Source: a virus
Length of the DNA: 46,108 nt
Reading direction: 5' to 3' (one strand)
IMG/VR virus record: IMGVR_UViG_3300005580_000007
Location: 1-46,108 of that record
The notes below the pieces were generated by a model. That model made no database searches, had not been told where the DNA came from, and was given only the letters and a program-made list of their open reading frames with translations. Below, piece after piece: positions 27,339 to 35,058 of the stretch. The first letter of the stretch is position 1; each line of letters begins with the position of its first letter. The position numbers were made by a program, and so were the translations under genes.

Positions 27339-27344
27339 AACCAA

Positions 27345-27701
27345 TTAAATCTCACCTGAGTCAAAGTACATGTCCCATGAAGTTGACGTTGGTGATCCTC
27401 CATCAGCATATTTACTTGATCCAGATGGAGTAACTCCATTAGCTTGAATAATATATGTTGGTTGACCGTCATAGTCAATTGCCAAGCCAATATCCATAAA
27501 GCTAATTGCTTGAGTTGTATCTGGGATCTCAGAATTAAATGCAATTGGAACCCAAGTGCCATTTAATTCAAGTTGTAGTTTATTTGTTACTGTATCAAAT
27601 CTAAGGGGTGTCGTTCCCAAAACAACGTTGGAACTAAATGTTGCTGGTCCAGCTACATTTAATCCATTTTTTACTCTAAAGTTTTTATCTACTGTTGCCA
27701 T
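27345..27701 (-). CDS. Small tail fibre-associated protein
   Basis: 118 residues. The opening ATVDKNFRVKNGLNVAGPAT is shared with the next upstream fibre protein (ATVNKNFRIKQGLIVEGATG), so the two likely dock in the same way on the tail. The C-terminus (DMYFDSGEI) resembles that of the 30202-30573 protein (LFDGGEI). These shared ends suggest a paralogous set of fibre proteins. No enzymatic motif. Confidence 0.7.
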   Translation of the reverse strand: MATVDKNFRVKNGLNVAGPATFSSNVVLGTTPLRFDTVTNKLQLELNGTWVPIAFNSEIPDTTQAISFMDIGLAIDYDGQPTYIIQANGVTPSGSSKYADGGSPTSTSWDMYFDSGEI

Positions 27702-27730
27702 TTAAGTTCACATATCCCCTAATTTTTTGT

Positions 27731-27753
27731 GGGGGATTTTTAAGGAATCCCCC
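27731..27753. terminator. GC-rich hairpin between fibre genes
   Basis: GGGGGATT (27731-27738) pairs with AATCCCCC (27746-27753), loop of 7 nt. It lies 15 nt after the stop of the 27769 gene. Neither side has a clean U-tract, so it could be an attenuator or an mRNA-end stabiliser rather than a full terminator. Confidence 0.45.
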
Positions 27754-27768
27754 TAAACCTTTATTTAA

Positions 27769-29568
27769 CTATTTAATTAATGTTCCAACAACAATAACTT
27801 CAGTGTTACCATTTGCTGGCGTTACTCTAATTCTTACATCTGATCCAGAATAATCTGCTGTTACTGCAGCTAGCTCTGTTCCGTTTGAATATGTAATTCC
27901 ATATTCAGAAACTGCTACGTTGTTTGAAGTATCAAGCGTTACAACTAGGTCTGAAACCTGAGTGTGTACGCCATTCTTTACTTTAACTACAAACTTAGCG
28001 CTTCTATAGTCTGCTGCTACCCATGATATGGCTGTTGTTGCTGCTGCAGTTACAATATTTCCAGTTGTTGCTGCAACTTGCTTAGCAACTGAGTTGTAAT
28101 TAATTGCCGTGAATGATGTAGTTCCATTTTGCTGTGCTGTATTTGCTGCTGCTGCTGTTGCTTCTGCTGCTGCCTGGGCTGCGTCTGCCTTTGTAGTAGC
28201 ATCTGATGCTGCTGCAGATATTGCTTCTGATTTAGCGGTTGCTACATTTGCTGTAGTTGCAAGAAGGGCGGTGTTTGCAATTCCATGAACGTTTGTTGTA
28301 TCTGATTCATGTGAAGAAAGTGCTGCTGCTGCTGTTGCTTCTGCTGCTGCCTGGGCTGCGTTAGCCTTTGTAGTAGCATCTGTTGCGGCTGCTGACTGTG
28401 CTGCGTTAGCCTTAGTTGTAGCATCTGTTGCGGCTGCTGACTGAGCTGCGTTAGCCTTAGTTGTAGCATCTGATGCTGCAGTTGCTTCTGCGGCTGTTTG
28501 AGCTGCGTCTGCCTCAGCCTTGGCAAATGCTGTAGTTGCAATCTGAGTTGTATCAGTATTTGCTGCTGCAGTAGGTGCTGTTGGTACGCCAGTAAGTGCT
28601 GGTGAAGCTAAAGGAGCTTTTGTTCCAAGAGCTGTTGTAATAGTTGTTGCATAGTTTTCATCGTCTGCAATTGCTGCTGCAATTTCATTTAATGTATTAA
28701 GAAGTGATGGAGCTCCATCTACTACTGCTGAAACTGCACTTGATATTGCTGTATTACGATTTGAAACTTCTGTTGATATTGCTGCAGAAATTGCTGATGT
28801 TGAAGCTGTTGCTGCATCTGCAATTGCTTCTGACTTAGCAGTTGCTACGTTTGCAGTAGTTGCTAGAAGTGAAGTATCTGCAATACCATGAATGCTTGTT
28901 GTGTCAGCGCTATGTGTTGAAAGAGCTGATGCTGCGGTTGCTTCTGCTGCTGCCTGGGCTGCGTTAGCCTTTGTAGTAGCATCTGTTGCGGCTGCTGACT
29001 GTGCTGCGTTAGCCTTAGTTGTAGCATCTGTTGCGGCTGCTGACTGTGCTGCGTTAGCCTTAGTTGTAGCATCTGTTGCTGCTGCTGAAATTGCTGCTGC
29101 TTGTGCTGCATTAGCCTTTGTAGTAGCATCTGTTGCTGCAGTTGAAACTGACGCTGCATCACCTGAAACTCTAAGTGATGCTTCTGCTGCTACTTTACTT
29201 GTAGCATCTGATGCTGCGGTTGCTTCTGCTGCTGACTGAGCTGCGTTAGCCTTTGTAGTAGCATCTGTTGCTGCTGCTGCTTGTGCTGCGTTAGCCTTTG
29301 TAGTAGCATCTGTTGCTGCTGCTGACTGAGCTGCTGCTGCTGCACCTGATGCATCAAATACGCCAGACTTTACAGATAATTTTCCAGCACCACTAACTTC
29401 AAGTTGTGTTGCTTCTACGGATTTTACAAGAGTGGCGCCGCCAACAAGGTTGAGTATATAAGCATCCCCGCCTGTTTCTGTAAGTATATTTTGACCATTG
29501 ATTGTGCCTGTAGCACCCTCAACAATAAGTCCTTGTTTAATTCTAAAATTCTTATTTACTGTTGCCAT
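27769..29568 (-). CDS. Tail fibre shaft with 14-residue Ala-rich coiled-coil repeats
   Basis: 599 residues. N-terminal docking segment of the ATVNKNFRIKQGL type. The shaft contains ten units of ATDATTKANAAQ(S/A)A (nine exact in the core, one with KADAAQ) in two blocks, at about residues 85-200 and 385-495. The 14-residue period equals two heptads, which suits a trimeric coiled coil. Between the blocks are SADTTSIHGIADTS and VDGAPSLLNTLNEIAAAI units shared with the 24884-27292 fibre. The C-terminal 110 residues form a beta-rich tip. Confidence 0.8.
   Translation of the reverse strand: MATVNKNFRIKQGLIVEGATGTINGQNILTETGGDAYILNLVGGATLVKSVEATQLEVSGAGKLSVKSGVFDASGAAAAAQSAAATDATTKANAAQAAAATDATTKANAAQSAAEATAASDATSKVAAEASLRVSGDAASVSTAATDATTKANAAQAAAISAAATDATTKANAAQSAAATDATTKANAAQSAAATDATTKANAAQAAAEATAASALSTHSADTTSIHGIADTSLLATTANVATAKSEAIADAATASTSAISAAISTEVSNRNTAISSAVSAVVDGAPSLLNTLNEIAAAIADDENYATTITTALGTKAPLASPALTGVPTAPTAAANTDTTQIATTAFAKAEADAAQTAAEATAASDATTKANAAQSAAATDATTKANAAQSAAATDATTKANAAQAAAEATAAAALSSHESDTTNVHGIANTALLATTANVATAKSEAISAAASDATTKADAAQAAAEATAAAANTAQQNGTTSFTAINYNSVAKQVAATTGNIVTAAATTAISWVAADYRSAKFVVKVKNGVHTQVSDLVVTLDTSNNVAVSEYGITYSNGTELAAVTADYSGSDVRIRVTPANGNTEVIVVGTLIK
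28130..29345 (-). repeat. Two blocks of 42-bp direct repeats in fibre gene
   Basis: Near-identical 42-bp units encode the 14-residue coiled-coil repeat, clustered at about 28140-28500 and 28930-29340. The nucleotide identity is high enough (GCGTTAGCCTTTGTAGTAGC-type core) to permit slippage or recombination, so unit number may vary between related phages. Confidence 0.8.
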
Positions 29569-29589
29569 TGATATGACTCCTCTTATTGC

Positions 29590-30153
29590 TTATTTTTTAA
29601 TTGCTGTTCTGTAATATCTAGCTGTTACCGCAGTAGTTACAGGCCTAATCTTAAAACTAATTATACCTGAACTTTCTTCAAATGTATAAGTAAACAAGTT
29701 ACTATCTGTATTTGAGATGATATTGGACTCAGCAACGCTTATGTTGGTTCCGTCGTTTAGCACCATTAGCTCTGAAGAGTATACAGAAGACCCTCTTGTT
29801 ATTTGAATTGTGTATTTTACTGTCCCGTATACAGTTTTTGTAAATGTATCTAGTACTGTTGAGTTTTCTATATCACAAACTGTTGCAGAAACATCATTGT
29901 TTCCGTCTAGTCCAAGAATCTCTGTGGTGGCTGCACTACTTGAGCTTAGGCTAGCAATTTGATCTTCTACTGAAGAAACTTTGTAGTCTAATGAATTTGG
30001 GTCTGCTGATCCATCTTTTCCAACTTTGGTCTGCAAAGCTTCAATAGAATCATTTGCATTTGCATGTTGCTGCGAATGAGATGGTGATGATAGTGTGCTT
30101 GTAGATGTAGGGTTTGTTAATACATCTAGATTTGCTGGGAATGATGTTGCCAT
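29590..30153 (-). CDS. Tail fibre/adaptor protein
   Basis: 187 residues. The N-terminus contains LDVLTNPTSTSTLSSPSHSQ followed by QHANANDSIEALQTKVG, a module often seen at the start of phage fibre proteins that join a coiled coil to the baseplate. Residues 75-187 are beta-rich (KTVYGTVKYTIQITRGSSVY) and resemble a small tip domain. CTGGAGG precedes the ATG. It shares the fibre operon with its neighbours. Confidence 0.7.
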   Translation of the reverse strand: MATSFPANLDVLTNPTSTSTLSSPSHSQQHANANDSIEALQTKVGKDGSADPNSLDYKVSSVEDQIASLSSSSAATTEILGLDGNNDVSATVCDIENSTVLDTFTKTVYGTVKYTIQITRGSSVYSSELMVLNDGTNISVAESNIISNTDSNLFTYTFEESSGIISFKIRPVTTAVTARYYRTAIKK

Positions 30154-30184
30154 TTTGCCTCCAGGCAGTGTTGCATGTTATCTA

Positions 30185-30190
30185 ATTATA
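30185..30190 (-). promoter_or_regulatory. -10 element upstream of the fibre adaptor gene
   Basis: TATAAT on the minus strand in the context GCGGTATAATTAGATA, about 32 nt before ATG 30153. The GGTATAATTA core also occurs at the leaderless promoters near 37431 and 38999. Confidence 0.45.
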
Positions 30191-30201
30191 CCGCATTTTA
30201 T

Positions 30202-30573
30202 TTATATTTCGCCGCCATCAAATAAAGTTAATTCAAATAATGTAGGCGTTGCATCTTGTGCTGAAGAGGGTGTTCCACCTTCAATAGAATTAATTATTGG
30301 AAGCTCTTCAATTACTGTAGCAGGATTTTCATTATTAATTTCTTTAAATGTTATTGGGTTTTGTATATCAATTGTATGAACTTCTCCATCGTATGTATGA
30401 GTGTGCATGTAAAATGGAGTTGGATCTGTATTGGATGCTATTGTTACCCAAACAGTGCCATTGTGAATTTTTAAGGCTTTGTCTGTTGTATTAAAGAACA
30501 CATCACCTGCCGACCCAGAAGGGTCGGCGGTAAGTGTAGTTAAATTAAGTAAAGACTTAAATTTTCTTGACAT
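30202..30573 (-). CDS. Small tail/baseplate protein
   Basis: 123 residues. The opening SLLNLTTLTADPSGSAGDVF plus FNTTDKALKIHNGTVW is the ADPxxxxxGDxxFNTxxxxLxxxNGTxW motif common in phage tail fibre and baseplate accessory proteins. The C-terminal LFELTLFDGGEI resembles the 27345-27701 product. Probable trimeric fibre subunit; no enzymatic features. Confidence 0.65.
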   Translation of the reverse strand: MSRKFKSLLNLTTLTADPSGSAGDVFFNTTDKALKIHNGTVWVTIASNTDPTPFYMHTHTYDGEVHTIDIQNPITFKEINNENPATVIEELPIINSIEGGTPSSAQDATPTLFELTLFDGGEI

Positions 30574-30574
30574 T

Positions 30575-31858
30575 TTATCCTACAATAACAACTCTGTATT
30601 CACCAGCTGTTGGAGCTGATGCAAATTTAACAGTTACTACTGAATCAGATGTATGTTGTACATCTGCTTCTATTTGATTATAATCTGCATTAGTTTCAAA
30701 TATTTGTACTGTAAGATCTTTTGTTCCTAGATTGTGTGTTACTGTATATGATATTGCATATCCATCACCAATTGTTGTTGCATACTTTCTTGCAATATTA
30801 TGATAATTACCACCAACCTGGCCAATCTGCCATACGTCAGACGTCTCATTCCAAAGAATTTCAGCATCTGCTTCGTTGCCACGCTCTACAAGAATTCCAG
30901 CATCTGCTGTTGGAGTTCCTGTTGCATTGCTATTAAGCTTAACCTTATTATCTTCAATGTTAATCTGTGTAGTATTTACAGAGTTTACTGTTCCTATTAC
31001 ATTAAGGTTTCCACCTACCTGCAAATTTCCAGTAATTTCAACATTGTTTGGTAATCCAATTGTGACTGCTGATGTTTCTGAGCCTGAGCCAGTAACTTCA
31101 ATTTCATTTGCTGTTCCAGCAATTGTTGCTACATAATTTCCAGTTGTATCTGTTCCTAATTCAACAGAGTTTGGCTGTACTGTAGTTGTAATTGTTACAT
31201 CGCCAAGATTTGTCATTGTTGCAGAACCAGTTACATCCCCTGAAAGAGTGATTACTGGGTCTTTATTAAGAGATACAGCGCCTGCTGTAACTGTAAAGTC
31301 GGTTGAGCTAAATGAAGCAACACCCTTGTTTGTGTATGTTGCATCTTCTGCAGAAACTGTAATTGTATTATTTGTTACGGCTACATCAATTCCTTCTCCT
31401 CCAGATACGGTTAGTGTATCTGAAAGTAGGTCTACTGTATCTGTTCCAGTATCACCAGCTATTGAAAGATTTGTTGCTACGTCTACTGTTCCTGCTGCAG
31501 TTATACGACCTTGAGCATCAACTGTAAATGTAGGAATTGCTGTTGTCGATCCGTATGATCCAGGTGTTACTGCTGTGTTATCTAAATCTATTGTTGTTGT
31601 ACCTGCTGCATCACTATATGTTGCTGTAAGTCCTGTGCCACCTAATACAGATGAACCAATTAGGTCTTGAATTACTTCTGTAGATCCAGATGCTGGAATC
31701 CAGTCTGTTCCATTATAGAAATACAAAACGTTTGCAACGTTATTGTAGTAAATTTGACCAGAGACTGGACTTGATGGTGCTGATCCTAAATTTTGAATTC
31801 TTGCATTTAGCAGCTCATTCTTATTAAGGTCTAAGCTGACCGCATATTTTCTTGCCAT
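30575..31858 (-). CDS. Tail fibre protein with ADP..GxxYYN opening and repetitive beta shaft
   Basis: 427 residues. The N-terminus (LGSAPSSPVSGQIYYNNVAN, then a short FYNGTDW segment) matches the phage fibre module that reads AP-SPV-GQ-YYN. The middle is a Thr/Val/Gly-rich repetitive beta shaft (TGSATMTNLGDVTITTTVQPN). The C-terminal domain ends TVKFASAPTAGEYRVVIVG after an IARKYATTIGDG start. It lacks the intramolecular chaperone features of self-cleaving fibres. Confidence 0.75.
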   Translation of the reverse strand: MARKYAVSLDLNKNELLNARIQNLGSAPSSPVSGQIYYNNVANVLYFYNGTDWIPASGSTEVIQDLIGSSVLGGTGLTATYSDAAGTTTIDLDNTAVTPGSYGSTTAIPTFTVDAQGRITAAGTVDVATNLSIAGDTGTDTVDLLSDTLTVSGGEGIDVAVTNNTITVSAEDATYTNKGVASFSSTDFTVTAGAVSLNKDPVITLSGDVTGSATMTNLGDVTITTTVQPNSVELGTDTTGNYVATIAGTANEIEVTGSGSETSAVTIGLPNNVEITGNLQVGGNLNVIGTVNSVNTTQINIEDNKVKLNSNATGTPTADAGILVERGNEADAEILWNETSDVWQIGQVGGNYHNIARKYATTIGDGYAISYTVTHNLGTKDLTVQIFETNADYNQIEADVQHTSDSVVTVKFASAPTAGEYRVVIVG

Positions 31859-31873
31859 TTCTTCTTCTCCCTT

Positions 31874-32326
31874 TTAAGACAGATGTGCTGTCCCTGAAAA
31901 TGGTTGAGCCATTGTCAGTGTTATTTGATTTATATTATTGTAGTCTATACCAGTTTCTAGTATATCCCCTGCGCTTGTTTTTACTGTTACGTTTGGATAA
32001 AACCCTAAATTGTGTAATACTATTACGCTATACGTATTATTGATAGGGCCTGTAACTTGTGATAGTTCCCACGAGTATCTAAATGAGTAATCTGTAGGTG
32101 GGTTATTTAAAAGATAGTTTTGTGCACCAGCCCAAGTTTCATCACTTGGTTTTGGTCCATAAAATCTTGTTGTAAGAACATCATAATAAAAATCTCCAAT
32201 TAACCCAAGGTTATTTGAAGGAAGTCCTGAGCCATTTAAAATGGTTCTTCCTCTTGGTCCTTGTGGACCAGGAGATGAAATTATTACTTTATTTTTGGTT
32301 TCTTTTACTATTACTTTTTCAGCCAT
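31874..32326 (-). CDS. Tail protein with short collagen-like stretch
   Basis: 150 residues. Residues 17-27 contain GPQGPRG, a short collagen-like stretch. Next comes LGLIGDFYYDVLTTRFYGPK, the GxxGDFYYD-TxxxYGPK motif of phage fibre modules. The C-terminal domain (SVIVLHNLGFYPNVTVKTSA) is the HNLGxxP-VTV type found also in the 30575-31858 product (HNLGTKDLTVQIFE), so both carry the same small tip domain. Start overlaps the previous stop by 1 nt. Confidence 0.7.
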   Translation of the reverse strand: MAEKVIVKETKNKVIISSPGPQGPRGRTILNGSGLPSNNLGLIGDFYYDVLTTRFYGPKPSDETWAGAQNYLLNNPPTDYSFRYSWELSQVTGPINNTYSVIVLHNLGFYPNVTVKTSAGDILETGIDYNNINQITLTMAQPFSGTAHLS

Positions 32327-32676
32327 CAGATGGTAACCGATCTACTGAGCGTCATAAAACCCTCAAGGAGTTTTATTTTATTCCCATTAGAATCGATTAT
32401 CATAATGTCATAAGAAGATTTTGGATAGAACAGTTTATTTGTTTGGGTTGGTGTCATTTTTACAGATAACTTTCCCTGAGGACCATTTATTGTAATCCCG
32501 CCGCTTGGTGAAGTTAATGTAAAAGCTAACTTCGATCCACCTTGGGTGTCACGAACCTGCATCTTTGCAGATGCACCAGTAATATCAATAGGCGTTACTT
32601 CATCTTCTAAAGTGTATTGAACTTCAAAAATGAATGTAGCATTTTGATCTACTTCAAAGTTTTTTGATACTGCCAT
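32326..32676 (-). CDS. BppU-like N-terminal baseplate domain protein
   Basis: 116 residues, all beta. The sequence DVxxxxTFxFxVxYTLEDEVTPIDITGASAKMQVRD is typical of the small Ig-like domain of BppU-type baseplate proteins, ending LLEGFMTLSRSVTI. It likely links fibres to the baseplate. First gene of the fibre block, after the holin terminator, with AGGAG ahead of the start. Confidence 0.7.
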   Translation of the reverse strand: MAVSKNFEVDQNATFIFEVQYTLEDEVTPIDITGASAKMQVRDTQGGSKLAFTLTSPSGGITINGPQGKLSVKMTPTQTNKLFYPKSSYDIMIIDSNGNKIKLLEGFMTLSRSVTI

Positions 32677-32698
32677 TTGCCATAGTCTCCTAAATAGG

Positions 32699-32732
32699 AA
32701 TACTCCTGTACCAATTTTAGCACAGGAGTATT
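32699..32732. terminator. Terminator-like hairpin after holin gene
   Basis: AATACTCCTGT (32699-32709) pairs perfectly with ACAGGAGTATT (32722-32732), an 11-bp stem with a 12-nt loop. It lies just past the holin stop codon. Only modest U-richness follows on the minus strand. Confidence 0.6.
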
Positions 32733-32745
32733 TCTAATTGACTAA

Positions 32746-32988
32746 TTACTTAGCTTCGTTTGTAAAACCAAAATCTTTATTGCTTGGACTTAGAGCCTTT
32801 AGGATGACTGGTGCAACTGCAGCAAATCCGCCCATCAGAAGATCTCTTGGGCTGGTATTTCCAGTCATGTATAAAGCAATAGCTGCTGAAAGAAATGCAC
32901 GTGCATAAGTTCCAAGCGCTGCTAAAATTTGTTCTGTCATTTGTATTTTCCCATCCTTGTTTAAATCCGATTTATTGAATTTAGCCAT
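32746..32988 (-). CDS. Holin-like membrane protein with EF-hand calcium loop
   Basis: 80 residues. Residues 8-19 (DLNKDGKIQMTE) follow the canonical EF-hand loop: D1, N3, D5, G6, I8 and E12. Two hydrophobic segments follow (about 23-43 and 49-67), joined by a short NTSPRD turn, and the tail is polar. This fits a small two-span holin. GGAGATGATAAA precedes the ATG. It lies with the endolysin about 3 kb away on the other strand. The EF-hand could tie timing to Ca2+ or to a partner; this is untested. Confidence 0.65.
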   Translation of the reverse strand: MAKFNKSDLNKDGKIQMTEQILAALGTYARAFLSAAIALYMTGNTSPRDLLMGGFAAVAPVILKALSPSNKDFGFTNEAK

Positions 32989-33004
32989 TTTATCATCTCC
33001 ATTT

Positions 33005-33019
33005 TGGGCAGTATGCCCA
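33005..33019 (-). terminator. Short hairpin after ribonucleotide reductase gene
   Basis: TGGGCA and TGCCCA flank a 3-nt loop; a second TTGGG/CCCAA pair lies beside it. It lies between the reductase stop and the holin ribosome site. Weak terminator candidate with no long U-tract. Confidence 0.4.
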
Positions 33020-33054
33020 GAATTTTGGGTTTCCCCAATCCTATTATTCTACCA

Positions 33055-34989
33055 CTATGCAGATATATCTACAAGCTCGCAGTTTCCATCTGAGCTACAT
33101 GCTAATGTTGCACTTGGTGAAGTTCCATCTTCTGTTTCATAAAAAGATAGATCTTCCCAGCGTATGTTCTTTGGCATTTTTGCAACTAAAGACTCGTATT
33201 CTTCTTTTGAAACTTCTTGATATGGGGCTTGCTTGTAAGAGTGGTCTGAGTGAGGTAGGAATGATATGCCAGACACCTCATCAAAATTCTTATAGACCCA
33301 GGCTCCAACTTCCATCCATTCTTCTTCTTTTACTGAAACTGTAATAGATGGCTTATGCTCGCACCATGCACGTTGATATACTAGCCATATATTTAAATGC
33401 TCAATTGCTGATAAATCATTTCTTACTATTGCGCCGTCTGGTGCTTTTACTGGAAATGAAAAAACATACGTATCATTTGGCTTCATAACATCATCTTCAA
33501 CTGGTATTCCAACTTCTTTTAAAAATGTAGAAATTGGATCACCTTTTGAACCACGAACTGTTCTAATGTAATATGGGGAGTGCCATGGGTGCATGCCAGA
33601 AGACACTCCTACCAATTGAGAAACGGTTCCAGAAGGCTTTACGCAAGTAATAGCGGCGGACTCTGGAATACCAATTTGATCAGCCTCTTCTTTATTTGCT
33701 TCTCTTGCTTTTTCACGAAGAGACATTAAAAATGCTTCTAGGGATATAATATCTTCTTTTCCAGACATAAACTTATGTCCGAATTGTCCAGTTAATGAAA
33801 CACCTAATAATCTTTCTTCTTCTGTGTTGTCTTTCCAAATTTTACGCAAGTATTTAAAATCTGTTAAAGTAGACTGCCATGTACCCAGTATGGTTGCAAG
33901 CTTTACTTTTCTTTCAATATCTTTTTTTGTATCATTTTCACGTATTACAACTTCTGATAGATTACAGAATTGATAAGGACGCAAAATGATCTCTGAACAT
34001 GGATTAGTTCCGTAATGTATGTCTGAATCTCGTCTGCCAAATTTTGCTGCCTGCGCTTGAGCTGCCGCAACATTATAAATGCCACGCTCTCCAGATTTTG
34101 AATCGTAAAGAGATTTCCATTCTGCAATAAATTGTTCCATTTGTGGTTTTCTAGAATATGCAACGGAATTGTTTGATAAGGCACGCTGTGGGCTCTGTTC
34201 CCACCAATTACCTGATTTTGCTTGTGCCATTTCAATATCATTAATATTAGACAATGATATCATTGCTGATCTTCGGACTCCTCCAACAACTACAACTTCG
34301 CCAATCTTGCACATTATGTCATGACACTCTATTGGCTTAAGATTTCTTCCTGCTGCACTCTTAAATTTTGCAATAGTAAAATCAAAAAGATTTATGAGTG
34401 GTTGTGGACCAGATGACCTTCCTCCCATGGTTTTAAGCCTTGCGCCTGAGGGTCTAACTTTTGAAACATCAATTGCTGGTATATGTCCAGTCCAAAGCAA
34501 TGCAAGAAGTTCACGGTACGCCTTTGCCCAGCCTTGTTTTGAATCTTCAACAACAATAACAGTATCTGATTTTTCAAGTTTTTCTGGTACGGCTGGAAGT
34601 TTATTAATATACTTATATTCAACTGAAAAACCAACACCAGTTCCACACATTAAGACATACATTGTTTCATCAAAGCTGCGTGGCGAGTCAACTGGAAGGA
34701 AAGCGCAGTTGTATCCAGCAACGTTGTCTCTTTCTAAAGCTGCTCCAGAAGTCATTACAGATCTCATAGATGGCATTACATTTCGTTCAAAAACAAACTC
34801 TTTTAATTCCGCAACAAGCTTTTCATTTGGAATGTAATTATAATTTTCTTTTAAATGATTAGTCATAAAGCTAAAATATCTATCTACTGTTTCTCCCCAA
34901 GTTTCTCTACGACCTTCTGCTTCTACCCATTTTGCATATCTAGATAAAGCAATAAAGTTTTCATAGGGATTTGCAATAGTTTGTAACAT
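33055..34989 (-). CDS. nrdJ: Adenosylcobalamin-dependent (class II) ribonucleotide reductase, monomeric type
   Basis: 644 residues. Reduces ribonucleotides to deoxyribonucleotides using a B12-derived radical. Visible: C95 in NCAFLPVD, CGTGVGFSVE, GGVRRSAMISL, then NPCSEI with C331 and a second Cys at C342, the same 11-residue spacing as C408/C419 of the Lactobacillus leichmannii enzyme. The C-terminal redox pair is C631/C637. About 95 residues shorter than that enzyme, so an allosteric insertion may be missing. Read after the glycosyltransferase. Gives the phage DNA precursors under aerobic or anaerobic conditions, provided cobalamin is available. Confidence 0.92.
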   Translation of the reverse strand: MLQTIANPYENFIALSRYAKWVEAEGRRETWGETVDRYFSFMTNHLKENYNYIPNEKLVAELKEFVFERNVMPSMRSVMTSGAALERDNVAGYNCAFLPVDSPRSFDETMYVLMCGTGVGFSVEYKYINKLPAVPEKLEKSDTVIVVEDSKQGWAKAYRELLALLWTGHIPAIDVSKVRPSGARLKTMGGRSSGPQPLINLFDFTIAKFKSAAGRNLKPIECHDIMCKIGEVVVVGGVRRSAMISLSNINDIEMAQAKSGNWWEQSPQRALSNNSVAYSRKPQMEQFIAEWKSLYDSKSGERGIYNVAAAQAQAAKFGRRDSDIHYGTNPCSEIILRPYQFCNLSEVVIRENDTKKDIERKVKLATILGTWQSTLTDFKYLRKIWKDNTEEERLLGVSLTGQFGHKFMSGKEDIISLEAFLMSLREKAREANKEEADQIGIPESAAITCVKPSGTVSQLVGVSSGMHPWHSPYYIRTVRGSKGDPISTFLKEVGIPVEDDVMKPNDTYVFSFPVKAPDGAIVRNDLSAIEHLNIWLVYQRAWCEHKPSITVSVKEEEWMEVGAWVYKNFDEVSGISFLPHSDHSYKQAPYQEVSKEEYESLVAKMPKNIRWEDLSFYETEDGTSPSATLACSSDGNCELVDISA

Positions 34990-35058
34990 TTGTTATACGA
35001 CCTTTTCTCCGCCTTGCGGTTTAAATTTTATATGAAATCCTAGTGTATCAAACTTTTT

